Shown piece after piece: positions 17,451-26,605 of a stretch of DNA of 64,000 nucleotides. The DNA comes from Edwardsiella anguillarum ET080813 (lineage in GTDB: Bacteria; Pseudomonadota; Gammaproteobacteria; Enterobacterales; Enterobacteriaceae). The notes under the pieces were generated by a model. The model saw nothing but the letters and a program-made list of their open reading frames with translations, was not told the DNA's origin and searched no databases. Location of the stretch: the NCBI RefSeq assembly GCF_000264765.2, contig NZ_CP006664.1, positions 930,001-994,000 on the forward strand, written 5' to 3'. A program made the position numbers and the translations under genes. Every line of letters begins with the position of its first letter. Position 1 is the first letter of the stretch.

Positions 17451-17561
17451 TTAATACGGCCTGATACTGACATGATTTTTATCGTATTTACGGCCATGGG
17501 CTGTGATAGCCCATACAGTCCGCGCCAGTTTGTTGGCCATACTCACCACAGCTACGCTGAC
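17451..17561 (-). pseudogene. IS110-family transposase C-terminal scrap
   Basis: Minus-strand reading gives VSVAVVSMANKLARTVWA, then ITAHGRKYDK, ending in TAA at 17451. The ANKLARxxWA pattern is the usual C-terminal end of IS110-family transposases. Upstream the frame is broken within a few codons. This 111-bp piece is one of several IS scraps in the 15-17.9 kb region. Confidence 0.55.
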
Positions 17562-17646
17562 AGGCCTTCTTTTTATCAGTTCCGTTATCCTCGCCGGCGA
17601 ACCTGAGCGTTCGGAGGCAGATGTAGTTTTTGAGACGACGAAGAAA

Positions 17647-18687
17647 TCAACATTTAAACCTCACTTCACTGGTCTGAAACCAGCTTTCAGCAGTTCCGGT
17701 GATCCACAGGAAAGAAAAGTTGGCAGCTATCGCTGCTACCCGGTCACTACCCCTACACGCCAGATCCATCACCCGCTTTCGGCGGAATATACAAAATTTT
17801 GGCGGCTTGCCGCTTACAACCCCATCCCGGAAATTTCGGCGGTTCCGGCGTACAACCCCTTCTAGGATACGAAGGGCCTCTTCGAAATCCTTAGGCCCGT
17901 GCGCTAAGCCGTAGGTTCTGCTCATCGCTGTATGTAAGGGCTCAAAAGATGAGCGAAGGGTCACCAAGGATACCCCATACTCCGCCAGAAAAAACATCGC
18001 TATCAAAAGGTGCCTGCACCGATGATCGATGTGTGTGCGGAAGGCGGTGTCCCAAATCTGGCTAGGATTATTCAGCGCGTCGATAAAATCTGCAGGGTAG
18101 TTGGCAGGTTCAATATCGCGGACACGAAATGCGTCTGTCATGGCCTCGATAACACGTGGGTTATAGTTCTTATGATCAACAATTTCCCCAAGCTTATTGC
18201 TTTCCAATAGGGCCCGGATATACGGCTGAGGTGTCTCTGAGACGAGAAGATGATTGTAAAGAATCCGTGCCTTGATCTGGCGTGTATAGACACCAACATC
18301 GAGTACATACTTCGTTACATCGAGGCGCTGATCGCCAAGATGTTCTGAAACCCTCCGGGCTTCCTCAAAGATGTACGCCCGCGTCGTCAGAATAAAACGG
18401 GCATTGGGTGAGCGACGTACTCGGCTCATGAACCGCGCCAAATCAGAATTTTTGTACGCCAAAGCTTGCCGGTCAAGAGCAACCTTTCCCAAAAAGTCGT
18501 CGAATAGGAATACCTGCTTTTTGCTGTCGGCAATAGCAGCGAAGCCGTCCTCCAGACTACGGATGGGAACGAGCTCCCACTGCTCACTCAGGAAGGTGTA
18601 GCAAAGCATCTCGGCCAATATCGTTTTGCCTACACCCGGAGGCCCGGAAATGATAAGAAGACGATGCTTCTCTAAAATGCATGGCAA
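17647..18687 (-). CDS. nSTAND3-type NTPase, C-terminus probably disrupted
   Basis: A 346-residue frame with an NTPase core: P-loop LIISGPPGVGKTILAEML (near residues 10-28), a Walker B-like VFLFDDFLG (near 59-67), a sensor arginine region RFILTTRAYIFEEAR (near 97-111), and a helical region with LDVTKYVLDVGVYTRQIKA. This resembles the nSTAND3 domain found in anti-phage and other conflict proteins. No ATG precedes the P-loop; the only plausible start is TTG at 18687 with GGAG nine bases upstream. The frame is also continuous, apart from one TAG, with the membrane-protein gene just upstream. The last 80 or so residues (from about 17870 down) lie in repeated and IS-like DNA, so the native C-terminus is probably lost. 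Confidence 0.65.
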   Translation of the reverse strand: MPCILEKHRLLIISGPPGVGKTILAEMLCYTFLSEQWELVPIRSLEDGFAAIADSKKQVFLFDDFLGKVALDRQALAYKNSDLARFMSRVRRSPNARFILTTRAYIFEEARRVSEHLGDQRLDVTKYVLDVGVYTRQIKARILYNHLLVSETPQPYIRALLESNKLGEIVDHKNYNPRVIEAMTDAFRVRDIEPANYPADFIDALNNPSQIWDTAFRTHIDHRCRHLLIAMFFLAEYGVSLVTLRSSFEPLHTAMSRTYGLAHGPKDFEEALRILEGVVRRNRRNFRDGVVSGKPPKFCIFRRKRVMDLACRGSDRVAAIAANFSFLWITGTAESWFQTSEVRFKC

Positions 18688-18699
18688 TAATGGATACTC

Positions 18700-19329
18700 C
18701 TAGACCATGGTCTGTTCACCGTTAAATTTCTCCAGATAGACTTCCATTTCGCGAGTCCACCTAGGGGCGGGTACCAAGGTCACCATTAGCCACGGAAACC
18801 ACCATACAAGTATGAAGAGCATCATAAACGGTGCGACCATTTCGGCCGAAGCATGAGAAACTATATAGATAATGAATACTATCAGTAGAACTGCGTTTGC
18901 AATCTGACCTGCCAGAAAAAGACGCCAGCGAAAACAATGCCATTTCCTGTTGAACACAATCCGTCCATCCCGTTCTTCGAGCCAGTTACGCCACGGCTTG
19001 AGATAACCAGCCCGCAACCCATAACGATCACACATTATTACAGCCAAATCCTGCAGCCGATAATTATACAAGCCTGTGAGCCGATAAAGGCTGCGCTGAC
19101 GAAGCTCACGCTTTGCCAGACGGACCGCATTTTTATTCAAATATGGCTGTGTAAGCATTTGCTCTAGCCGGCGCTTCCTAAGATTGAGTAGTCCACGAAA
19201 GACACTACCAGATTCAGCATTAATTACTCTGTGACGAACTACACCGAGTACAATATAGATAAACAGCAATAGCCAGCCGGTCTTAGGGTATTGATTCATC
19301 CATTGTATAATTACAGACAACTCAGGCAC
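18700..19329 (-). CDS. Small membrane protein preceding the nSTAND NTPase
   Basis: A 209-residue protein that I do not recognise. One transmembrane helix lies near residues 17-32 (GWLLLFIYIVLGVV), then a basic, charged stretch (residues 45-125), then two helices near 138-160 and 165-185 (AEMVAPFMMLFILVWWFPWL). The stop codon TAG at 18700-18702 is in the same frame as the NTPase that follows, only five codons before its possible TTG start. The two may form an operon with tight coupling, or they may once have been one protein. A membrane partner beside a STAND NTPase is compatible with a defence role, but no motif proves it. Confidence 0.6.
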   Translation of the reverse strand: MPELSVIIQWMNQYPKTGWLLLFIYIVLGVVRHRVINAESGSVFRGLLNLRKRRLEQMLTQPYLNKNAVRLAKRELRQRSLYRLTGLYNYRLQDLAVIMCDRYGLRAGYLKPWRNWLEERDGRIVFNRKWHCFRWRLFLAGQIANAVLLIVFIIYIVSHASAEMVAPFMMLFILVWWFPWLMVTLVPAPRWTREMEVYLEKFNGEQTMV

Positions 19330-19452
19330 TCTTATTTTTCCTTTTTATGCAATCCAGATAAAACCAGTAAAGATTCAGTAAATTTTAGCGGCTAAAATTA
19401 CTCTCCTAGCGTAGACAAAAGAAGCATATCCACTTAACTTACTGATTGTTAA

Positions 19453-20644
19453 CTACTTACTAGTCCATTCATCAATCATATTCGCCCAATCTTGTAGCAT
19501 CTCAGCCCTCTGCTCACGATATTCAGCCTTGTTATAAACAGCTCGTACCCCTTTTTTTTCATGAGCAAGGCTCTTCTCAATCCAGTCAGTATTGTACCCG
19601 GCCTCATGTAGCAAGGTGCTGGCTATACGCCGTAAGTCATGGGGACCAAACTTAGGCAACAACTCCCCTTCTTTCTGAGCCAGGCGATACGTCAGTGTCA
19701 AAACCCGGTTTAAAGTAGCGCTACTCATTGGCGCATCGGAATGCGTAGCGCGAAGGAAGAATAAAATCAGAGCTACCGGCAAAGGTTTTGAGTGCAATCA
19801 AAATATCCATTGCCTGTCGGGGAAGAAAAACCAAATGTGGATTGCGTCGTTTCATCCTCTCCTTTGGTATCGTCCATACAGCTTCACTAAAATTGACCTC
19901 ATCCCAGGTCGCGTTAGTAAGCTCACTTTTACGTACCATCGTTAACAGTAATAGTTTAACTGCGGCTCTGATTGATGGCGTCGAGCCTACACATTCCATA
20001 TAACGGTACATCAACCCGATTTCACCTGCCGTCAATGCCCTGTCACGAGGTTCAAATTTTGCAATGCTTGCAGGACGTACCAGATCAGCTGGATTCTCCA
20101 CCTTCTGACCGCGCTCAATAGCCCAGCGATAGACTTGCAATACAATCTCTCTGGCGTGTACAGCTGTCGCCGGTGCTCCTCTCTCGACAATATTATCGGT
20201 TAATGCGCGTAAGTCTTCATGCGTAATCTCACTCAGTTTCTGCTGGGCAAATTTTGACTTCACCTCCCTTTGATATACCGAACGCCGCATATCACGCGTC
20301 GATTCAGCCATTTGATAACCGCGTAACCATTTCTCAGCCCACGCACCAAAAGTCTCCGCATCTTTGATACGCGCTTTATCTCTGGCTTTTTCCCTCGCAG
20401 GCGATCTTCCATCGGCAACCATTTTTTTGGCTTCATTGAGCCGTTCACGCGCTTCTGCAAGCGTGATCCCTCCAACACCATAGCGGCCAAAAGTAACGGT
20501 CTCCTGTCTTCCGTTTATTGAATAGTTATAACGAAATGAGATCGTTCCAGCCGGAGTGACCGCAACATACAAACCATCACGGTCATTAACTTTATAGAGT
20601 TTCTCCTTCGGCTTAAGGTGACGCAGCCTGGTGTCAGTCAACAT
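19453..20644 (-). pseudogene. int: P4-type tyrosine integrase, frameshifted
   Basis: The first frame (20644 to 19721) holds the N-terminal arm-binding DUF4102 domain (LYKVNDRDGLYVAVTPAG), the core-binding domain, and the first catalytic arginine (TMVRKSELTNATWDEV). It then leaves the family sequence at LPSRYAFRCANE. The remainder is in another frame (about 19750 to 19453), with the HDLRRIAST motif and the C-terminal tyrosine region GVRAVYNKAEYREQR. A single small indel near 19745 therefore splits the catalytic domain. The gene lies about 300 bp from guaA, pointing away from it, as expected for an element integrated at the guaA 3' end. Unless this is a sequencing error, the enzyme is inactive. 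Confidence 0.85.
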
Positions 20645-20951
20645 GGTTTATTGTTTTCCTTCATCAAAAAATACCATGTTGTAAAAAATTCAGAAAAGTC
20701 ATTTAACTCTCTGTTTTTAATTGAGTTATAAAAAACAAATACCATAACTCAACCGAAATTTATCACATGGTACTTTTTCAAACCTGAATTCGAAATCAGA
20801 GAGTACCATCAAAAATTCCATTGAAAAAACCGTGCTTCCCGTTGCCAACAGCTGCCAGAAAGTGCCAGACACAAAAACAAAAAAGCCCGCAGTTACGCGG
20901 ACTTAGAGGTACTTTACTGCTTTTACGTGCAGGCTGTTGCCAGACGCGAAA
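20645..20951. other. Gap between integrase gene and guaA
   Basis: This AT-rich stretch holds the integrase promoter region and the terminator at 20879-20907, and ends in the attachment repeat at 20949. No coding region is supported. Confidence 0.5.
20879..20907 (-). terminator. Terminator downstream of guaA
   Basis: On the minus strand AGTCCGC and GCGGGCTT pair around GTAACT and are followed by a run of T (the AAAAAA at 20879-20884 on the plus strand). It lies about 45 bp beyond the guaA stop codon, inside the island end, so the element appears to supply a terminator for guaA. Confidence 0.7.
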
Positions 20952-20966
20952 TCATTCCCACTCGAT
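20949..20966. repeat. Attachment-site repeat within the guaA 3' end
   Basis: AAATCATTCCCACTCGAT covers the guaA stop codon (20952-20954) and the last four codons. It is identical to 3125-3142. The guaA coding end is kept intact after integration, as is usual for elements using this site. The guaA 3' end is a known integration site of several genomic islands and conjugative elements. Confidence 0.78.
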
Positions 20967-22529
20967 GGTGGCCGGCGGCTTGCCGGAGATATCGTACACC
21001 ACGCGGGAGATGCCGTTGACCTCGTTGATGATGCGGTTGGAGACGCGGCCGAGGAAGTCATAGGGCAGGTGCGCCCAGTGCGCGGTCATAAAATCGATGG
21101 TTTCCACCGCACGCAGGGAGACCACCCAGTCATACTTACGGCCATCGCCCATCACGCCGACGGAACGTACCGGCAGGAAGACGGTGAACGCCTGGCTCAC
21201 CTTATGATACAGGTCGGCCTTGTGCAGCTCTTCGATGAAGATGGCATCGGCGCGGCGCAGCAGGTCGCAGTACTCTTTCTTCACTTCACCCAGCACGCGT
21301 ACGCCCAGGCCCGGCCCCGGGAACGGGTGGCGGTACAGCATGTCGTACGGCAGTCCCAGCTCCAGACCGATCTTACGCACTTCATCCTTAAACAGCTCTT
21401 TCAGCGGCTCGACTAGACCCAGCTTCATCTCCTCCGGCAAGCCGCCCACGTTGTGGTGCGACTTGATCACGTGCGCCTTGCCGGTGGCAGAGGCGGCGGA
21501 CTCGATCACGTCCGGGTAGATGGTGCCCTGCGCCAGCCACTTGACCTGGGGCAGCTTGGTCGCCTCTTCATCGAATACCTCGACGAAGACCCGGCCGATA
21601 GTCTTGCGCTTGGCCTCCGGGTCGGCGATGCCAGACAGCGCCGAGAGGAAGCGCGCTTCGGCGTTGACGTGAATGATGTTCAGGCCGAACCGATCGCCGA
21701 ACATGTCCATCACCTGCTCGGCTTCGTTCAGGCGCAGCAGGCCGTTGTCCACGAAAACGCAGGTCAGGCGCTTGCCGATGGCACGATGTAGCAGCAGCGC
21801 GGTGACAGAAGAGTCCACGCCGCCGGACAGGCCGAGGATCACCTCGTCGTCGCCGATCTGCTCACGCATGCGGGCGACGGCATCTTCAATGATGGTGGCC
21901 GGGGTCCACAGCGCGGCGCAGCCGCAGATCTCCAACACGAAGCGCTGCAGCACATGCTGGCCCTGATGGGTATGGGTAACCTCCGGGTGGAACTGCACGC
22001 CGTAGAAGCGTTTTTCTTCGTTGGCCATAATGGCGTACGGGCAGGTTTCGGTGCTAGCGACGGTGGTGAAGTCAGACGGGATCGCCGTCACTTTGTCACC
22101 GTGGCTCATCCACACGTCCAGCACGGCGTTACCGTTGGCGCTAAGGGCGTCCTGAATGCCGTCGAACAGACGACCCGGCGCCGTGACTTCTACCTTGGCA
22201 TAGCCAAACTCGCGCTCGGTGGAGCTCTCCACGCGACCGCCCAGCTGCATGGCCATGGTCTGCATGCCGTAGCAGACGCCCAGGACCGGGACGCCGGCCT
22301 GGAATACAAACTCCGGCGCACGCGGGCTGCCGGCTTCGGTAGTGCTCTCCGGGCCGCCGGACAGAATGATGCCGCTGGGGTTGAACTCGCGGATCTGCGC
22401 TTCGCTGACATCCCACGCCCACAGTTCGCAGTAAACGCCAATTTCACGCACGCGACGGGCCAATAACTGGGTGTACTGTGAACCGAAATCCAGGATCAGG
22501 ATACGATCTTGATGAATATTTTGCGTCAT
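20952..22529 (-). CDS. guaA: GMP synthase (glutamine-hydrolysing)
   Basis: A 525-residue enzyme that converts XMP to GMP using ATP and glutamine, the last step of guanine nucleotide synthesis. The start at 22529 ([18 protein letters not shown]) matches E. coli in length; an ATG eleven codons earlier is not needed. The class I glutamine amidotransferase domain is N-terminal, with the catalytic cysteine in [13 protein letters not shown] and the partner histidine in VQFHPEVTH. The ATP-pyrophosphatase P-loop is GLSGGVDSS, and the dimerisation domain ends in PPATIEWE. It lies 84 bp after guaB and forms the guaBA operon. Its 3' end is the island integration site. Confidence 0.98.
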   Translation of the reverse strand: MTQNIHQDRILILDFGSQYTQLLARRVREIGVYCELWAWDVSEAQIREFNPSGIILSGGPESTTEAGSPRAPEFVFQAGVPVLGVCYGMQTMAMQLGGRVESSTEREFGYAKVEVTAPGRLFDGIQDALSANGNAVLDVWMSHGDKVTAIPSDFTTVASTETCPYAIMANEEKRFYGVQFHPEVTHTHQGQHVLQRFVLEICGCAALWTPATIIEDAVARMREQIGDDEVILGLSGGVDSSVTALLLHRAIGKRLTCVFVDNGLLRLNEAEQVMDMFGDRFGLNIIHVNAEARFLSALSGIADPEAKRKTIGRVFVEVFDEEATKLPQVKWLAQGTIYPDVIESAASATGKAHVIKSHHNVGGLPEEMKLGLVEPLKELFKDEVRKIGLELGLPYDMLYRHPFPGPGLGVRVLGEVKKEYCDLLRRADAIFIEELHKADLYHKVSQAFTVFLPVRSVGVMGDGRKYDWVVSLRAVETIDFMTAHWAHLPYDFLGRVSNRIINEVNGISRVVYDISGKPPATIEWE

Positions 22530-22579
22530 TAGGGGCTCTGTATTGGCAAATTGATCGGGCAAAACGGTACAAACTCAGC

Positions 22580-22602
22580 GGGCCCGGCGCAGCGCCGGGC
22601 CC
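22580..22602. other. GC-rich hairpin between guaB and guaA
   Basis: GGGCCCGGC (22580-22588) and GCCGGGCCC (22594-22602) form a perfect 9-bp stem. There is no T run, so it is more likely an mRNA-stabilising or attenuating structure in the guaBA transcript than a full terminator. Confidence 0.5.
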
Positions 22603-22613
22603 AGCTCGCCGGG

Positions 22614-24080
22614 TTAGGAACCCAGACGGTAATTCGGTGACTCTTTGGTAATGGTCACGTCGTGTACGTGGCTCTCCTGAATACCGGAGCCGGTGATACG
22701 CACGAACTGCGCCTTGGTGCGCAGCTCATCGATGGTCGCGCAGCCGGTCAGCCCCATGCAGGAGCGCAGGCCGCCCATCTGCTGGTGTACGATCTCTTTC
22801 AGGCGGCCTTTATAGGCCACGCGCCCTTCGATGCCTTCCGGCACCAGTTTATCGGCGGCGTTATCGCTCTGGAAGTAACGGTCGGAGGAGCCCTTAGACA
22901 TTGCGCCCAGCGAGCCCATGCCACGGTAGGACTTAAAGGAGCGCCCCTGGTACAGCTCGATTTCCCCCGGAGACTCTTCGGTCCCGGCCAGCATGGAGCC
23001 GACCATGACGCAGGCGGCGCCGGCGGCCAGCGCCTTGGCGATGTCGCCGGAGAAGCGGATACCACCATCGGCGATCACCGGAATGCCGGTCCCTTCCAAG
23101 GCGGCGACGGCGTCAGAGACGGCGGTGATCTGCGGTACACCGACGCCGGTCACGATACGGGTGGTACAGATTGAGCCCGGTCCGATACCCACTTTGACGG
23201 CGTTCACCCCGGCGTCGGCCAGCGCCTTGGCGCCGGCGGCGGTGGCGACGTTACCGCCGATGATCTGCAGCTGCGGGAATTTAGCGCGGGTTTCGCGAAT
23301 GCGCTGCAGCACGCCTTCGGAGTGACCGTGAGAGGAGTCGATCAGCAGCACATCGACGCCGGCCTCGACCAGCGCGGCGATGCGCTCTTCGTTACCGGCA
23401 CCGGCGCCGACGGCGGCGCCGACGCGCAGGCGGCCATGCTCATCCTTACAGGCGTTCGGCTTGCGCTCAGCCTTCTGGAAATCTTTCACGGTGATCATGC
23501 CGCGCAGGTGGAAGCTATCGTCTACCACCAAGGCCTTCTCAACGCGCTTTTCGTGCATGCGCTGCAGCACCACGTCGCGGGCTTCGCCCTCTTTCACCGT
23601 CACCAGACGCTCTTTCGGCGTCATCACGGCGGTGACCGGCTGCTCCAGGTCCGTCACGAAGCGCACGTCGCGGCCGGTGATGATCCCCACCAGCTGGTTA
23701 TCTTCCGTCACCACCGGGTAACCGGCAAAGCCGTTACGCTCGGTCAGGGCCTTCACTTCGCGCAGGGTGGTGCTCGGCGTCACGGTCTGCGGGTCGGTCA
23801 CCACGCCGGATTCGTGCTTTTTCACCCGGCGTACTTCTTCGGCCTGGCGCTCGATGGACATGTTCTTATGGATAAAGCCAATCCCCCCTTCCTGCGCCAG
23901 CGCAATGGCCAGACGCGCTTCGGTGACGGTGTCCATGGCGGCGGACAGCATAGGAATGTTCAGGCGAATAGTGGTAGTCAGCTGAGTGCCAAGTTCGGCG
24001 GTGTTCGGCAGAACGGTAGAATGGGCAGGAACTAAAAGAACGTCGTCAAACGTCAGGGCTTCTTTAACAATACGTAGCAT
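22614..24080 (-). CDS. guaB: IMP dehydrogenase
   Basis: A 488-residue enzyme oxidising IMP to XMP with NAD, the committed step of GMP synthesis. The start at 24080 ([16 protein letters not shown]) gives the exact E. coli length. Tandem CBS domains lie at about residues 95-200 ([32 protein letters not shown]). The catalytic cysteine is in [17 protein letters not shown], and the flap region follows. It is the first gene of guaBA and is divergent from xseA. Confidence 0.98.
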   Translation of the reverse strand: MLRIVKEALTFDDVLLVPAHSTVLPNTAELGTQLTTTIRLNIPMLSAAMDTVTEARLAIALAQEGGIGFIHKNMSIERQAEEVRRVKKHESGVVTDPQTVTPSTTLREVKALTERNGFAGYPVVTEDNQLVGIITGRDVRFVTDLEQPVTAVMTPKERLVTVKEGEARDVVLQRMHEKRVEKALVVDDSFHLRGMITVKDFQKAERKPNACKDEHGRLRVGAAVGAGAGNEERIAALVEAGVDVLLIDSSHGHSEGVLQRIRETRAKFPQLQIIGGNVATAAGAKALADAGVNAVKVGIGPGSICTTRIVTGVGVPQITAVSDAVAALEGTGIPVIADGGIRFSGDIAKALAAGAACVMVGSMLAGTEESPGEIELYQGRSFKSYRGMGSLGAMSKGSSDRYFQSDNAADKLVPEGIEGRVAYKGRLKEIVHQQMGGLRSCMGLTGCATIDELRTKAQFVRITGSGIQESHVHDVTITKESPNYRLGS

Positions 24081-24133
24081 GGGCAATATCTCACCAGAGA
24101 GGAAGGTCAAACCAGATTTAATATTGCCGCGGC

Positions 24134-24162
24134 ATTATACAGGCCGGAATCGGTTGCCTCCA
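24134..24162 (-). promoter_or_regulatory. Probable guaB promoter
   Basis: A perfect TATAAT (minus strand, 24134-24139) is followed by the GC-rich discriminator GCCGCGGC, typical of stringently controlled promoters such as guaBA. The -35 region (TGGAGG at 17 bp) is poor, and AT-rich DNA upstream (AAATATTTTTG) may act as an UP element. The assignment of the -10 box is reasonable; the rest is less certain. Confidence 0.5.
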
Positions 24163-24251
24163 GCATTTTTTTCAAAAATATCTTGCGATGCATGTTCATG
24201 CATGTAGTATCGACTAATTAACAGTATGATTTTAAGTTTGATCTAGGTCAC

Positions 24252-25634
24252 ATGACGCAGCCTGTTACCCCCACCATCTTTACCGTCAGCCGGTTAAATC
24301 AGACCGTGCGCCAGCTGTTGGAGCTGGAGATGGGGCAGATTTGGCTGTCGGCCGAAATCTCCAATCTTTCCCAGCCCGCCTCCGGCCACTGGTATTTCAC
24401 CCTCAAGGATGACAAGGCACAGGTGCGTTGCGCCATGTTTCGCAACAGCAACCGCCGCGTCACCTTTCGTCCGCAGAATGGCCAGCAGGTCCTGGTGCGC
24501 GCCAGTATCACGCTGTACGAACCGCGCGGCGACTATCAGCTGATCGCCGAAAGTATGCAGCCGGCGGGCGACGGCCTGCTGCAGCAGCAGTTCGAGGCGC
24601 TCAAGCAGCGTCTGCAGGCCGAAGGGCTATTTGACGTCGGCCACAAGCAGCCGCTGCCGTCGCCGGCGCGCTGCGTCGGGGTGATCACCTCCACCAGCGG
24701 TGCGGCGCTGCACGACGTGCTGCATGTGCTGTGCCGGCGCGATCCGGCCCTGCCGGTGGTGATCTACCCCAGCGCGGTGCAAGGCGCCGAGGCTCCGGCA
24801 CAGTTGGTTCGCGCCATCGAACGCGCCAACCAACGGGCGGAGTGTGACGTCTTGATCGTCGGACGCGGCGGCGGATCGTTGGAGGATCTGTGGAGCTTTA
24901 ACGACGAGCGGGTCGCGCGGGCGATCTTCGCCAGTCGTATTCCCATCGTCAGCGCCGTCGGCCATGAGACCGACGTCAGCATCGCCGACTTTGTCGCCGA
25001 TCTGCGCGCGCCGACCCCCTCGGCGGCGGCCGAAGTGGTCAGCCGTAACCGGGACGAACTGCTGCGCCGTCTGCTGAGCCAGCGTCAGCGGCTGGATATG
25101 GCGTTGGATTATACCCTCGCGCGCCGCCGTCAGCGCCTACAGCAGCTGCGTCACCGCCTGGAGCAACAGCACCCCCAGCTGCGTCTGGCGCGCCAGCAGG
25201 CGCGACTGCTTAGCCTACGCCGCCGCCTGGAGGAGGCCATCGATACCCGGCTACGCCTGGCGGAGCGACGCTGGCGCCTGGGCGGTGAACGCCTGCAACA
25301 GCACTCTCCGGCGCATGCCCTGCGCCAGCAGCAGTACCGCCTGCAGCTGCTCAGCCACCGATTGGAAAGTCAGCTGCAGCGTAACGTGGCTGCCCGGCGG
25401 GAGCGCTTTGGCGCCCTGTGCTCACGCCTGGAGGGCATGAGCCCCCTGGCAACGCTGGCGCGCGGCTTCAGCGTGACCCAGCGCGATGACGGCCAGCTGC
25501 TGCGCCGCCGCGAGCAGGTCGCTCCGGGCGATACCCTGCGCACCCGCCTGGAGGACGGCTGGGTCGAAAGCCAGGTCACCGCCACCCGGCCACTGACCGC
25601 CCGCCGCCCCCGCGGGACAAAGGGCTGCGCGTAG
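24252..25634 (+). CDS. xseA: Exodeoxyribonuclease VII large subunit
   Basis: A 460-residue subunit (E. coli 456) of exonuclease VII, which degrades single-stranded DNA from both ends to acid-soluble oligonucleotides. The N-terminal OB-fold (residues about 20-100) includes [19 protein letters not shown] and [10 protein letters not shown]. The catalytic domain carries [15 protein letters not shown] and [15 protein letters not shown], with [20 protein letters not shown] after it. A long coiled coil rich in Arg, Leu and Gln (residues about 265-390) precedes the C-terminal segment. It is divergent from guaB and converges on nrfG, 12 bp beyond its stop. Confidence 0.97.
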   Translation: MTQPVTPTIFTVSRLNQTVRQLLELEMGQIWLSAEISNLSQPASGHWYFTLKDDKAQVRCAMFRNSNRRVTFRPQNGQQVLVRASITLYEPRGDYQLIAESMQPAGDGLLQQQFEALKQRLQAEGLFDVGHKQPLPSPARCVGVITSTSGAALHDVLHVLCRRDPALPVVIYPSAVQGAEAPAQLVRAIERANQRAECDVLIVGRGGGSLEDLWSFNDERVARAIFASRIPIVSAVGHETDVSIADFVADLRAPTPSAAAEVVSRNRDELLRRLLSQRQRLDMALDYTLARRRQRLQQLRHRLEQQHPQLRLARQQARLLSLRRRLEEAIDTRLRLAERRWRLGGERLQQHSPAHALRQQQYRLQLLSHRLESQLQRNVAARRERFGALCSRLEGMSPLATLARGFSVTQRDDGQLLRRREQVAPGDTLRTRLEDGWVESQVTATRPLTARRPRGTKGCA

Positions 25635-25646
25635 CCCCCGCTGTAG

Positions 25647-26225
25647 CTATCCCTGCCGCTGCATCATGCGGGCGGTGGCGATAGCCTCGATCAGTTGACG
25701 CCGGTTGATCCGCGCAGATCCGTCGTCCAGCAGGCGCTGCCATAGCCCGATCGCCCGCGGGTAGTCCGCCAGCATAAAGGCATCCGCCGCCAGCAGCATC
25801 AGCGCGGAAACCTCCCCGGGATCGAGACGCAGCGCCATGCTGATATCCTCCTGCACCTGCGGCGTCATCTGCTGCCCGGCATCGTAGTAGCCCGCCGCGG
25901 CCCGCGCCGCCCACAGCTCAGCGCTATCGGCGCGCAGCGCGATGGCCCGATCGTAGGCGCGCAGAGCGTCGCGACTCTGTCCCAGCCACAGATAGTGCTG
26001 CCCCAGCGCCGCCCAGGCCTCACCGCTTTCGGGTGTCGCCCGCACCGCCTCCCAGCGCTGCGCCAGCATACGATCCGCCTGCTGCTGGGGGGTAAACAGT
26101 CGCTGCGGATCGTCGCGCAGACGCTGCGCCTGCAGCACCAATGCCGCCCGTCCGCTCAGACCATAGCCCGCCAGTGCCAGGCTCAGCGCCAGCGTCGGCA
26201 GCAGCAGCGCGCGCCAGAGGCTCAT
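25647..26225 (-). CDS. nrfG: Cytochrome c nitrite reductase assembly protein NrfG
   Basis: A 192-residue TPR protein that with NrfE and NrfF forms the specialised haem lyase attaching haem to the CWSCK motif of NrfA. The start is ATG 26225 (MSLWRALLLPTLAL), which overlaps the nrfF stop (ATGA); an upstream in-frame ATG is inside nrfF and is rejected. One N-terminal membrane anchor (residues 5-25) is followed by TPR units (GEAWAALGQHYLWLGQSRDA and neighbours). It is the last gene of the nrf operon, and its stop is 12 bp from the xseA stop. Confidence 0.9.
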   Translation of the reverse strand: MSLWRALLLPTLALSLALAGYGLSGRAALVLQAQRLRDDPQRLFTPQQQADRMLAQRWEAVRATPESGEAWAALGQHYLWLGQSRDALRAYDRAIALRADSAELWAARAAAGYYDAGQQMTPQVQEDISMALRLDPGEVSALMLLAADAFMLADYPRAIGLWQRLLDDGSARINRRQLIEAIATARMMQRQG

Positions 26226-26605
26226 CGCCGCCTCCGCCACAGCCCGACGACGATCATCAACAGCAGCAGCGGCGGCAGTCCCCACAGCAGTGCCGTATGG
26301 CGATTGACGGCGGGTCGATAGCGCACAAACTCGCCGTAGCGCGCCGCCATAAAATCGACGATCTGCGCCTCATCCTGCCCCTGCGCCACCCGGCGAAACA
26401 CCTCATGGCGCATCGCCACGGCCACCGGCGAGTTGGACTCGAGCAGGTTCTGATTCTGGCACTGGGGACAGCGCAGCTGGGCGGCGATGGCCAGCCCTTG
26501 GGCGCGCGCCTGGGGCGAAGGAAACGCCCACGCATCCACCACCTGCGCCCGCGCGGCCCCGCACAGCAGCAGCAGCGCCCATAGCCCCCCTCTGATGATC
26601 CTCAT
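26222..26605 (-). CDS. nrfF: Haem lyase subunit NrfF (CcmH-like)
   Basis: A 127-residue periplasmic, membrane-anchored thiol protein of the CcmH/NrfF family. The signal peptide ends in GAARAQ, the redox motif is RCPQCQNQ (CxxC), and a C-terminal helix (LLWGLPPLLLLMIVVGLW) anchors it. It keeps the NrfA haem-binding cysteines reduced for ligation. The start at 26605 overlaps the nrfE stop by four bases, and its own stop overlaps nrfG the same way, which implies translational coupling. Confidence 0.92.
   Translation of the reverse strand: MRIIRGGLWALLLLCGAARAQVVDAWAFPSPQARAQGLAIAAQLRCPQCQNQNLLESNSPVAVAMRHEVFRRVAQGQDEAQIVDFMAARYGEFVRYRPAVNRHTALLWGLPPLLLLMIVVGLWRRRR

Noticed and set aside
16864..17817. 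A complete IS66-type element bounded by GTAAGCG and CGCTTAC
   Set aside because: The span is under 1 kb, only a transposase C-terminus is present, and flanking 8-bp sequences do not match. It is treated as remnants, not an element.
17503..17865. Plus-strand frame of 120 codons in the IS debris
   Set aside because: It runs antisense through transposase scraps and repeat DNA and has no coherent domain.
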